Notes: generated from the letters alone by a model not told the origin. A stretch of 64,000 nucleotides of DNA from Alphaproteobacteria bacterium (GCA_016699305.1 CP064970.1:1984001-2048000), one strand, 5' to 3'; shown: positions 53,068-59,563, numbered from the stretch's first letter. Translations and numbers: made by a program.

Positions 53068-53100
53068 GTTTCGCCGCCCACTTACTGGTTGGCGTGCCTC

Positions 53101-53128
53101 ATATTACCAAAACGACAATGCGAGTCAA
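53101..53128 (-). promoter_or_regulatory. Leftward early promoter (PL-like) with operator
   Basis: On the minus strand TTGACT (53128-53123), a 16-base spacer and TAATAT (53106-53101). The spacer begins CGCATTGTC and the -10 is preceded by TTTGG. The rightward promoter at 56313-56340 has TTGACTCTCATTGTC and TGGTAACGT in the same places, so one repressor probably controls both. Confidence 0.7.
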
Positions 53129-53289
53129 TAGAATATTTCCATAAAGGTAATTCCATTGTTTTCCGACACTTGCTCGGTGGGCAGGAATCGTCGCCAAGCC
53201 ATGCGTCAGTTTGTCGCTGGGGGAAGGGGGCTAGTGAGGAAGCAGTTAACATTCGTGTAACAAATAGTTGACATGTGTGTAACAGATGG

Positions 53290-53318
53290 TTGACAGCTAT
53301 AAGACAATGCCTTATAGT
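53290..53318 (+). promoter_or_regulatory. Toxin-antitoxin promoter, copy 1
   Basis: TTGACA (53290-53295), 17-base spacer, TATAGT (53313-53318). The inverted repeat CTATAAG-ACAATGC-CTTATAG covers spacer and -10. The first base of the ATG at 53325 is seven bases after the -10, about where transcription should start, so this transcript would be leaderless. Confidence 0.8.
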
Positions 53319-53324
53319 TAAGCC

Positions 53325-53381
53325 ATGAAGATCATACGCACCAAAGAGGAAGCAGTTAACATTCGCGTAACAATCAGTTGA
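53325..53381 (+). pseudogene. Truncated toxin start from the upstream duplicate
   Basis: The first copy of the toxin start (MKIIRTKE) runs into the second operator unit and stops after 18 codons at TGA 53379-53381. It could be a decoy leader peptide or simply a relic of the duplication. Confidence 0.7.
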
Positions 53382-53399
53382 CATACGTGTAACATATAG

Positions 53400-53428
53400 T
53401 TGACAGCTATAAGACAATGCCTTATAGT
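53400..53428 (+). promoter_or_regulatory. Toxin-antitoxin promoter, copy 2
   Basis: TTGACA (53400-53405), 17-base spacer, TATAGT (53423-53428), with the same inverted repeat over the -10. The toxin ATG at 53435 lies at the predicted +1 and has no Shine-Dalgarno sequence. Confidence 0.8.
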
Positions 53429-53434
53429 CAAGCC

Positions 53435-53785
53435 ATGAAGATCATACGCACCAAAGAGTTTGACCGTAGGGCGGAAAAGCTGTTGGACGAGGACGATCTG
53501 GCGGAATTGCAAGACACACTGCTTGCTTTGCCCGATGCCGGGGACGTTATCCCAGCCAGTGGCGGTCTGCGGAAGCTGCGCTGGGCATTGCCGGGTAGGG
53601 GAAAACGCGGCGGCGCGCGCGTGATCTACTTCGTCTTGGGTGGGAATGGGACGATCTATCTGCTGACCGTCTATGCCAAGGCGGAAAAAGAGGACCTAGA
53701 CCCATCGGAAAAGAAAGCCTGGTCCAGGTATGCAACCCTGATTAAGGAGGAATATCGCCATGCCGATGAAGAAACAAGGCACTAA
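53435..53785 (+). CDS. higB: RelE/HigB-type toxin
   Basis: A 116-residue ribosome-dependent mRNA-interferase-like toxin. The family core is clear: EFDRRAEKLLDEDDLAELQDTLLALPDAGDVIPASGGLRKLRW, then GKRGGARVIYFVL and TIYLLTVYAKAEKEDL. It precedes its antitoxin, the HigBA order. The ATG lies at the predicted transcription start, so translation may be leaderless and weak, while the antitoxin has a strong ribosome site; this would favour antitoxin excess. Confidence 0.88.
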   Translation: MKIIRTKEFDRRAEKLLDEDDLAELQDTLLALPDAGDVIPASGGLRKLRWALPGRGKRGGARVIYFVLGGNGTIYLLTVYAKAEKEDLDPSEKKAWSRYATLIKEEYRHADEETRH

Positions 53786-54092
53786 GCCGCGCTCGTCGCC
53801 TCTGGGCCGGTCCGTCCAGCGCGGCCTGAAAGAGGCTCTGGCCCATGCGCGCGGCGAGATCGAGCTTCCGTCCTATCAGCCGGCCAGCGTCCCTAAGCTG
53901 GTTGACGTGGCGCGGCTGCGTACGCGGCTGGGGTTGAGCCAAGCCAAATTCGCCGAGCGGTTTGGGTTTGACGTGACCGCTGTGCATGCCTGGGAACAAC
54001 ATCGCCGCATGCCAGGCCGCGCGGCGCGCATCCTGCTACAAGTCATCGACCGAGAGCCAGCCGCCGTGCTTCGCGCCATCGGTGCCGTTTGA
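53760..54092 (+). CDS. higA: HigA-type HTH antitoxin
   Basis: A 110-residue antitoxin. The N-terminal part (SSPLGRSVQRGLKEALAHARG) is the toxin-wrapping segment of this family, followed by an XRE HTH: LVDVARLRTRLGLSQAKFAERFGFDVTAVHAWEQHRRMP. AAGGAGG ten bases before the ATG is strong. It overlaps the toxin by 26 bases and probably represses the duplicated promoter through the 22-base-phased repeats. Confidence 0.88.
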   Translation: MPMKKQGTKPRSSPLGRSVQRGLKEALAHARGEIELPSYQPASVPKLVDVARLRTRLGLSQAKFAERFGFDVTAVHAWEQHRRMPGRAARILLQVIDREPAAVLRAIGAV

Positions 54093-54220
54093 TGGGGCCT
54101 CAAGTTAGTGAGGATGCAAAATCCTTATTCCCGACCAAGAAAGAATTTGAAGCCCACAAAGGGCTTGCTGGGCACTGCTAAGCGAGAATTGTGAGGGGTC
54201 GTTAGGTCTCGGCCTAAATA

Positions 54221-54249
54221 TTGACCCAAACCCCACCGCATCCTACTGT
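54221..54249 (+). promoter_or_regulatory. Candidate promoter of the second C4-like RNA
   Basis: TTGACC (54221-54226), 17-base spacer and TACTGT (54244-54249). The block CAAACCCCACCG (54227-54238) resembles TCAACCCCCACCG upstream of the first C4 RNA (minus strand, near 49512-49501). The -10 is poor, so this is tentative. Confidence 0.4.
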
Positions 54250-54278
54250 TTGCGCGAAGGCGTGTGCCTTCACGGGGC

Positions 54279-54430
54279 CTAGAAACCCCGCACAGAGCGG
54301 CAGTCCTGATTCGTCGGGACTGCCATCCGCGCCTCTGGCCGGAGGGTGGCGTTATGTCCAGGGCGAAAGCCTAAAGGCGCGCACGCCGTTGCTCTGTGAC
54401 GGTTTCTAGCCTCCGGCCACCAGCGCGGAG
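54279..54430 (+). ncRNA. Second C4-like antisense RNA
   Basis: CTAGAAACC (54279-54287) pairs with GGTTTCTAG (54401-54409) and CACAGAGC (54291-54298) with GCTCTGTG (54391-54398), a 17-pair closing helix around an internal loop. Inside are GGCAGTCC/GGGACTGCC (from 54299) and further hairpins with GTTATGTCCAGGG. The tail CCTCCGGCCACCAG matches the C4 consensus tail and the copy at 49299-49446. It lies just before a 29-codon frame rather than an antirepressor. The gap 54093-54437 holds nothing else recognised. Confidence 0.78.
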
Positions 54431-54437
54431 CGGTATT

Positions 54438-54527
54438 ATGTCAGACAACAAATCAGCCTTCATATTCGCCTATGCTTTGGCGGCGGTCTCCGGGTTTATC
54501 ATGGGTATCATTGTTTGCCACTTGTAA
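54438..54527 (+). CDS. 29-residue membrane peptide after C4-like RNA
   Basis: MSDNKSAFIFAYALAAV, then SGFIMGIIVCHL: one hydrophobic helix (about residues 7-27) after a short charged start. The ATG is eight bases after the C4 tail, with GCGGAGCGG as a possible ribosome site. In phage P1 the C4 RNA controls icd and ant; this peptide sits where such a target would be. Similar size and shape to type I toxins. Whether it is translated is unknown. Confidence 0.45.
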   Translation: MSDNKSAFIFAYALAAVSGFIMGIIVCHL

Positions 54528-54558
54528 CCCCGCCCAGGCCGCGCGCAGCTTTGTCGCA

Positions 54559-55227
54559 TCACCCCTTCAGCAGCGCATCATACCTCTGGTCCTCGGGGCA
54601 GGTGCTTTCCTTGGGCATCTTGCCGTTGTGCCAGAAGAAATCGAACATGTTGCGTTGCTGGGCCGCGATCAGCTCGTTTTCCACAAGGATGATCTTTTTT
54701 GCCACGCGCCCATTCACATTGAAAGAAACCTTATTCCCATAGAGCAAGCTTAGCTGATTGATGAAATATCGGCTGGGCACCAGGCGGACTTCCTTCAGGG
54801 GCGTCCGATGGAAGCTGTCGTTTTCATCGCATAGCGCACGGACACGCACACCAGCGCGGCGCATACGCAGCCATCGGTCCACCACTTCCTGCGTCGAAAG
54901 GCTGCCTTGGTTGAATGCAATCAAGACCTCGCCGCCCGTATCGCCCAACGTGCGGGAAACGTCATCCAGCAAGTCGAGATAGGCGTTCTCCGATTCCAGG
55001 ATCGTCACTGTCCGGTCGTGCTCGCGCACGCCGTTATCGGGTGTGAATTCTAGGCCGCGACTTTCGAACGTCTCTTGCAGCTTGCGAAGCGTGGTTTCTT
55101 GGGCGTTTCCCGCGCCGCGCTCGACCTGCTGAATCGTTCTGGGGGCCAGGTCTGCGGTACCGGCGAGGTCTTCGATGGTCCAGTCCATGGCGGCGCGCGC
55201 CATACGCACTTGCTTGGCTGTAATCAT
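54559..55227 (-). CDS. HTH regulator with PLD-like sensor domain
   Basis: A 222-residue protein. Residues 1-60 are a Cro/CI HTH (RMARAAMDWTIEDLAGTADLAPRTIQQVERG). Residues about 75-210 (ILESENAYLDLLDDVSRTL, VLIAFNQGSLSTQEVVDRWLRMRRAGVRVRALC, KKIILVENELIAA, MFDFFWHNG) resemble the phospholipase-D-like effector-binding fold of some sensory regulators; the catalytic HKD motif is absent. It is divergent from the gene at 55336 and may control it. The ligand is unknown. Confidence 0.7.
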   Translation of the reverse strand: MITAKQVRMARAAMDWTIEDLAGTADLAPRTIQQVERGAGNAQETTLRKLQETFESRGLEFTPDNGVREHDRTVTILESENAYLDLLDDVSRTLGDTGGEVLIAFNQGSLSTQEVVDRWLRMRRAGVRVRALCDENDSFHRTPLKEVRLVPSRYFINQLSLLYGNKVSFNVNGRVAKKIILVENELIAAQQRNMFDFFWHNGKMPKESTCPEDQRYDALLKG

Positions 55228-55270
55228 TTTTCATTCCCTCCGGTTTTAGTTGCCCACAAAAAAGATTGCC

Positions 55271-55284
55271 GATAATCGATAATC
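55271..55284. promoter_or_regulatory. Tandem GATAATC operator candidate
   Basis: GATAATC occurs twice in direct tandem within the 108-base divergent gap between the HTH regulator (start 55227) and the gene at 55336. Position suggests an operator for that regulator. Confidence 0.35.
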
Positions 55285-55335
55285 TGTCAAATAAATTAAC
55301 CCATCATTAACAACTGTTCCGTCATAATACGCCTC

Positions 55336-55524
55336 ATGGATGCCGAGACAGAACTCACTGAAGCCCTTGAAATCCGCTACGGAATAGCGGGGGCTTGGGC
55401 CATCCTTCAGGAAATCCAAAAGGCACAGTCGCACACGCGCCCGACTTACGGGCATCACAGACCATTCCCTTGGTTGCAACCCGAACCTATTAAGACGGAG
55501 CAAGAAAATGGGGAGACACGATGA
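55336..55524 (+). CDS. Small prophage protein
   Basis: 62 residues (MDAETELTEALEIRYGIAGAWAILQ...), acidic helical N-terminus and Pro/His-rich middle. No known domain. Overlaps the next gene by 17 bases, and CATAAT at 55324-55329 may be its -10. Confidence 0.5.
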   Translation: MDAETELTEALEIRYGIAGAWAILQEIQKAQSHTRPTYGHHRPFPWLQPEPIKTEQENGETR

Positions 55525-55777
55525 TGCTGTTCATCAATTTCTCGAGACTGTTGTGCGTTCAAACCCTCCGCAATCACATGACGGTCCTATCACGCTGGCG
55601 CAGAGCCGCGCTCTGTGCCTCTTGATCCGAGAGATCACGCACATGCATAAACGACCAGCCGATGCGATCATGGCCGATTTGCTGGATCGCATGGGAATCG
55701 AGGACATTGCCGATCTACCGCAGAGCCAGTGTCCGAACGCCTTGGCGTGGTTGGGTCGGTTGATCGGATCGCGATAG
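55508..55777 (+). CDS. Small prophage protein
   Basis: 89 residues, mixed helical (ALCLLIREITHMHKRPADAIMADLLDRMGIEDI). No known domain. GGAG seven bases before the ATG supports the start. Convergent with the cI-like gene, one base between stops. Confidence 0.55.
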   Translation: MGRHDDAVHQFLETVVRSNPPQSHDGPITLAQSRALCLLIREITHMHKRPADAIMADLLDRMGIEDIADLPQSQCPNALAWLGRLIGSR

Positions 55778-55778
55778 C

Positions 55779-56255
55779 TTAGCGGTCGGACGACTTTCGC
55801 GGTGCAGGCCCACTTAGTGCATTTTGGGCAGACTGTATCTTATGGAATTTAATAACATTATCAGCGATAAGGCGGCCATTCTCGACGATCCGTTCACGAT
55901 CACTCCCGTTCGTGTCCAAGGTCTGCTTGTATATCGTCAGAATCCAATCAGCCTCTTGCTCGGGATCGACTTCCATTTTCTCTTCGACGATTTTCTTGCG
56001 GACAGCCGTGATGATCGCAGACATAACGCTAAGATCCATATCCGCCAAAGCATCGTCTAGCTCTGTTGGCATAAGGTCTGATATTTTGCATTCCAAAGCC
56101 TTCGAAATCCGCTCAAGCCATTCGATAGTCAAGCGTCTCTCGCCCGATTCTAGGCGTAGTATTTGAGGCGCGGAGGTCGGCGGGTTGATCTCGTCGGCGA
56201 GGCGCTGCATCGACCAACCTTTAGCCTCGCGCCGTTCTTTTATGCGATTTGTCAT
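55779..56255 (-). CDS. CI-like lysogeny repressor
   Basis: A 158-residue HTH_3 protein: MTNRIKERREAKGWSMQRLADEI, PQILRLESGERRLTIEWLERISKAL, followed by a helical C-terminal domain that is not a LexA-type peptidase. It is divergent from a Cro-like gene with operators between them, which marks it as the prophage repressor. TACAAT (56267-56262) is six bases before the ATG, with no ribosome site, so the message is probably leaderless as for lambda cI from PRM. Lack of a Ser/Lys autoprotease domain implies that induction works by another route, such as an antirepressor. Confidence 0.78.
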   Translation of the reverse strand: MTNRIKERREAKGWSMQRLADEINPPTSAPQILRLESGERRLTIEWLERISKALECKISDLMPTELDDALADMDLSVMSAIITAVRKKIVEEKMEVDPEQEADWILTIYKQTLDTNGSDRERIVENGRLIADNVIKFHKIQSAQNALSGPAPRKSSDR

Positions 56256-56346
56256 GGCATTATTGTAATCAGATGAGGTAAAATTGAAATTACCATTAGG
56301 GCATTTTATTTGTTGACTCTCATTGTCAAGATGGTAACGTCCAAAC
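56256..56346. promoter_or_regulatory. OR-like divergent control region
   Basis: Rightward promoter: TTGACT (56313-56318), 16-base spacer, TAACGT (56335-56340) with an upstream TGG. Leftward: weak -35 near 56290-56284 and TACAAT (56267-56262). Operators: GGTAAAATTGAAATTACC (56277-56294) over the leftward -35, and TTGAC-TCTCATT-GTCAA (56313-56329) over the rightward -35. Half-site GGTAA recurs at 56334-56338. Confidence 0.72.
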
Positions 56347-56607
56347 ATGACTCACGCCCTCGCTGTCTATATTGATCGAAACTACCCATCGCGCGCCGCA
56401 TTCGCGGCCAGCGTTAGCGTGTCGCCAGCCGCTATATGCCGATACATCCACGGCCAGCGCGTGCCCGGAAGACGGGTCATGGCGCGGATTGTCGATGCGA
56501 CCGGCGGGGCGGTGCGTCCGGAAGATTTCTTCGGCCTGCCATCTGCCCCGCCGACACCCCCCGTATCCAAGAAACACCCTACCCGCAGCCGGAGGGCAAA
56601 GACATGA
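56347..56607 (+). CDS. Cro-like YdaS-type repressor
   Basis: An 86-residue protein whose first 65 residues form a YdaS/Cro-type HTH: YPSRAAFAASVSVSPAAICRYIHGQRVPGRRVMARI, then GGAVRPEDFFGL. The rest is a basic Pro-rich tail. The ATG is seven bases after the -10 with no ribosome site, so this message may also be leaderless. First rightward early gene. Confidence 0.78.
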   Translation: MTHALAVYIDRNYPSRAAFAASVSVSPAAICRYIHGQRVPGRRVMARIVDATGGAVRPEDFFGLPSAPPTPPVSKKHPTRSRRAKT

Positions 56608-56659
56608 GGCGTTTTGACCGGCTCCCCAGGATTTTCCACAAATTGAAAGGCTGCCAACC

Positions 56660-57124
56660 ATGACGATCCACATCCAGTCGATCAGCCGCGCGGCGGTGGA
56701 AGACGCGGTGTCCCAGGCGCTGCGACAGAGCATCGGCCCTCGGCGCGAATATGGCTATGACGAGGCCGCCGCCATCTTGGATGTGGAACGCCGGACGCTG
56801 GAAGCCTGGGTTTTGGGGCAGCAAGCGCCCTGCCTGTATAAATTTTTGCGGCTGGCGGCCTGGCTGGGGCCGGAGTTTGTGAACCACGTCCTGCGCCTGG
56901 CCGGGCTGGATGGTGCGTCGCGCAGCGGCACCGCCGCCGCACCCGACGATCTGCACCTGAATAAAGACGTTGGCCGTCTGATCTGCGCTCTGGGCGACGC
57001 CCTCAGCGACGGGCACGTCGATCACCTGGAGCGCCCCAACGTCGCCAACCGCGCGCGCCATCTGCACGCCGAGCTGGGCGATTGGCTGACCCAGCACGAC
57101 CACACCGCCGCGCGGGGGAAATGA
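56660..57124 (+). CDS. CII-like HTH phage regulator
   Basis: A 154-residue protein with an HTH in the first half (YGYDEAAAILDVERRTLEAWVLGQQAPCLYKFLRLAAWLG) and a helical, charged C-terminal half. Its place just after the Cro-like gene is that of CII or similar activators, but the function is inferred from position. Confidence 0.6.
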   Translation: MTIHIQSISRAAVEDAVSQALRQSIGPRREYGYDEAAAILDVERRTLEAWVLGQQAPCLYKFLRLAAWLGPEFVNHVLRLAGLDGASRSGTAAAPDDLHLNKDVGRLICALGDALSDGHVDHLERPNVANRARHLHAELGDWLTQHDHTAARGK

Positions 57125-57129
57125 TGGAA

Positions 57130-57819
57130 TCAGACCGCTTGAGCTTCTTTAAGATTTCGCTGCTCTCGTTGCAGCCGTACGGCTTCGGGCAATGTGAACA
57201 CATATTGCAGAACAAGCCGTGTGAAGGTTTCCAGGTCTTCGGCTGCTGCGACGGAGGGAGTTTCTATACTGTGCGCGGCGCCGTTGCCAAGCTCACGAAT
57301 TTCATCGGCCCATTCGTACAGACTGCGGGTCAGAACGCCGTTACCCGCCAACCATTTGATGCGCTTTTTCAGATCAAGGCTGTGCTTGGGCGTATCGTCG
57401 GGGTGCGGATACGCTGTCTTCAACGCCACTTCCAGCGTCCGTCGAAACAACATGCAAGCACCGTTCAGGTTGTCACGCTTTCTATTCTCGCATGCCTCCA
57501 GATAAAGCTTTTTCACTCCGTCCGACAAATAACCAGGCGCGTCGTGCCAGTAGGGCTTGGGCCAGGTCTCGCGCAACGCCGAGATGCCAATCTTTGGATT
57601 GTGCCGCCTCGGAAAGCTATTTTTATTGGAAAAGATGATTTGAACGCTCTCTTTGTTCAAAGCCGTCATGCCCAGGCCGCACAGACTGCATCGCCAGAAA
57701 GAAACCATGCCGCGGCTCGGGTCGCGTTCATAACGCGGCATTTCTTGCACCAGAGTAAAACGCGCGTTCGGCTGCAGGCAGTGGGGACAATCATAGATCA
57801 GGAAGGGGGCGTCTGACAT
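57130..57819 (-). CDS. Zinc-ribbon DUF4145 protein
   Basis: A 229-residue protein on the minus strand inside the rightward early region. The N-terminus has a four-Cys ribbon (YDCPHCLQPN and FWRCSLCGLG). Residues about 125-215 form the DUF4145 domain (EACENRKRDNLNGACMLFRRTLEVALK, EWADEIRELGNGAAHS). DUF4145 occurs alone or in restriction-type proteins and is often defence-linked; here it may be a lysogenic-conversion gene. GGAGAG precedes its ATG, which overlaps the divergent start at 57818. Confidence 0.78.
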   Translation of the reverse strand: MSDAPFLIYDCPHCLQPNARFTLVQEMPRYERDPSRGMVSFWRCSLCGLGMTALNKESVQIIFSNKNSFPRRHNPKIGISALRETWPKPYWHDAPGYLSDGVKKLYLEACENRKRDNLNGACMLFRRTLEVALKTAYPHPDDTPKHSLDLKKRIKWLAGNGVLTRSLYEWADEIRELGNGAAHSIETPSVAAAEDLETFTRLVLQYVFTLPEAVRLQREQRNLKEAQAV

Positions 57820-58039
57820 GGATCTCTCCAAATGCATCCGGTTGATCGAAGCGCGTTTGGCGGCGACATCAGACAACCCGCTGGAATCTGACCCTGTTAC
57901 CGCCTTGTGGCAAGATTATAAGCAGATGGATGATCTACGAGAAAGGGACATCTTTGTCCTAGTTTTGATAGCAAAGGCCCTGGACGTCAGCTGCAGGCTT
58001 GCGTCGATAGAACGACACCAGACTGAGAAGGCGAACTAG
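57818..58039 (+). CDS. Small early phage protein
   Basis: 73 residues, helical (CIRLIEARLAATSDNP, DDLRERDIFVLVLIAKALDV). AGGAAGGGGG before the ATG is strong but lies inside the divergent DUF4145 gene. Function unknown. The VRR-NUC gene starts four bases after its stop. Confidence 0.65.
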   Translation: MDLSKCIRLIEARLAATSDNPLESDPVTALWQDYKQMDDLRERDIFVLVLIAKALDVSCRLASIERHQTEKAN

Positions 58040-58042
58040 CCC

Positions 58043-58432
58043 ATGCGCCGCCCCGAGCAGGACATGCAGCGGATAGTGGCCAGGTGGCTGACCCTTGCGC
58101 TGGACCCGCGATGCGCGCGGTTTTGTCATGTCCCGAATGGCGGGGCACGAAGCCCGGCGGAGGGCAAGATATTCAAAAGCATGGGCGTCCGCGCTGGTGT
58201 CCCTGATCTGCTGATCGAGTGGCATGTCGATGCCACCCCCATCAACGCAGCCTATATCGACCACGGCTGGATCGAGATGAAGGCCGGTAAAGGCCGCCTG
58301 ACGGCGGAACAGGACGCCTTCCTGGGCCAAACGGTCCTGTGGCGCGGCCATGCCGCCCTATGCCGCAGCCTGGACGAGGTTCAAGCCACCCTGCGCGGCT
58401 GGGGCGTGCCACTGAGGATAATCGGCAAATAA
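58043..58432 (+). CDS. VRR-NUC domain nuclease
   Basis: A 129-residue minimal VRR-NUC nuclease. Catalytic features are GVRAGVPDLLIEW (motif with the first Asp) and GWIEMKAGKGRLTAEQ (E-x-K), with NGGARSPAEGKIFKSMG upstream, the pattern of phage VRR-NUC resolvase-like enzymes. Probably cuts branched DNA during phage replication. Followed by the replication gene. Confidence 0.9.
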   Translation: MRRPEQDMQRIVARWLTLALDPRCARFCHVPNGGARSPAEGKIFKSMGVRAGVPDLLIEWHVDATPINAAYIDHGWIEMKAGKGRLTAEQDAFLGQTVLWRGHAALCRSLDEVQATLRGWGVPLRIIGK

Positions 58433-58444
58433 TAGGAGGGCAGT

Positions 58445-59563
58445 GTGAGTATCAAATTGATGTCGGCCGCATGGTATGCGCCGCTGCCGCAAAAAGAAAA
58501 GATCGTATTGCTGGCGCTGGCGGACAATGCCAATGACGAGGGTGTCTGCTGGCCCTCCATTTCCAACGTGGCCTTGAAGTGTTCGGTTAGTGAGCGAACT
58601 GCCCAATATGCTATCCGCGCGTTGGAGCAGAATGGTTACCTGAAAACGGAAAAGAAACCGGGATCGAGCAGCGTCTATACGATCACCAATCCCAAGACGT
58701 GGCGACCATTGGATGCCGCTGGACACCTCTCATCGGGTGATGGGGTGCAGGATTTGCACCCCCGCAAGATTTGCACCCCTGCAAACCCTGCAAATGCAAG
58801 GAATTCCGGCCATGCTTTGGGAGGAGGGGTGCAGGATTTGCACCAGGGGGGCGCAGGATTTGCACCGGTGCAGAATCTGCGCCAAGGGGTGCAGGATTTG
58901 CACCAGGGGGGTGCAGAATCAGCATCCGCTACTATAGAACCATCATTGAACCATCAAGAACCATCAGGGGGGGAGCGCGCGGGCGCGCTCGACCCACCCC
59001 CCCATCCATCCGACGATCAATCCGGATCGAATAAACCGCCTGACCCGCTGGACCAGGCCGTGGCAGCTTGGAACGCGATGGCGGTCGAGGCGGGGCTGAT
59101 CAAGGTTTTGGATTTGACCCCCGGTCGGCGGCGGCAGCTGGCCGCACGGATTGCCGAATGCGGCGGGATGGAGGGCTGGCGCCGGGCCATGGCGCGGGTG
59201 GGCAGCAGCTCGTTTTTGACCGGCGAAAATCCGCGAGGATGGAAAACCGATTTGGGTTTCATCATCGATCCAGATCACTTCGCCAAACTGCGCGAGGGCG
59301 GGTATGGCGGGATCGATGCCGCCGCCGATCCTGATACCAGCCATGATCTGCTGGACGGCATCCCAGACGAGCTGCGCGAGCCGCTGCGCCGCGCCAAGAT
59401 TGGGGCTGAGGACGCGCGCCGCTGGTTTCGCGGCTGTCGGATCAACGGATCGGCCCTGTTGGTCCCCAAGCTGTTCACGCGGGACTGGATCGAGACCAAT
59501 TACGGCCACCTGCTGCGGCGTGTGCTGGGCGATGGGCTGCAAATCACGGTGGAGGCGGCTTGA
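58445..59563 (+). CDS. Phage replication initiator-like protein
   Basis: A 372-residue protein. Residues 1-90 are a winged helix (QKEKIVLLALADNANDEGVCWPSISNVALKCSVSERTAQYAI) of the kind at the front of phage replication proteins. The middle (about 95-165) is encoded by palindromic iterons and reads as GVQDLHQGG repeats. The C-terminal part (AVAAWNAMAVEAGLIKVLDLTPGRRRQLAARIAE, SFLTGENPRGWKTDLGFIIDP) matches proteins that load the replicative helicase. GGAGG precedes a GTG start. The layout copies lambda O, which also carries ori inside its gene. Confidence 0.82.
   Translation: MSIKLMSAAWYAPLPQKEKIVLLALADNANDEGVCWPSISNVALKCSVSERTAQYAIRALEQNGYLKTEKKPGSSSVYTITNPKTWRPLDAAGHLSSGDGVQDLHPRKICTPANPANARNSGHALGGGVQDLHQGGAGFAPVQNLRQGVQDLHQGGAESASATIEPSLNHQEPSGGERAGALDPPPHPSDDQSGSNKPPDPLDQAVAAWNAMAVEAGLIKVLDLTPGRRRQLAARIAECGGMEGWRRAMARVGSSSFLTGENPRGWKTDLGFIIDPDHFAKLREGGYGGIDAAADPDTSHDLLDGIPDELREPLRRAKIGAEDARRWFRGCRINGSALLVPKLFTRDWIETNYGHLLRRVLGDGLQITVEAA
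58742..58923 (+). repeat. Palindromic iterons, probable phage replication origin
   Basis: The 17-base palindrome GGTGCAGGATTTGCACC, or close variants, occurs at 58744-58760, 58828-58844, 58850-58866, 58867-58883 and 58888-58904. Partial copies lie at 58764-58778 and 58908-58923. They lie in the middle of the replication-protein gene and interrupt its reading frame with repeated peptides. Three GAACCATCA repeats follow near 58937-58966. This is the arrangement of iteron origins such as lambda ori. Confidence 0.78.

Larger units (their letters stand above)
53236..53458 (+). repeat. 110-bp tandem duplication of toxin promoter and start
   Basis: A unit from GAGGAAGCAG at 53236 recurs at 53346, period 110 bases, covering operators, promoter, ATG and the first eight toxin codons. 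Copies differ at only a few bases. Inside each unit GTTRAC repeats at exact 22-base steps (53245, 53267, 53289 and 53355, 53377, 53399), so all sites face one side of the helix. Confidence 0.9.

Noticed and set aside
53082..53512. Minus-strand frames over the toxin promoter
   Set aside because: They are antisense to the duplicated promoter units and repeat the same peptides only because the DNA is duplicated.
58742..58923. Repeats in the replication gene as a CRISPR array
   Set aside because: Units are palindromic, irregularly spaced, sometimes abutting, and lie inside a coding frame with no cas genes.
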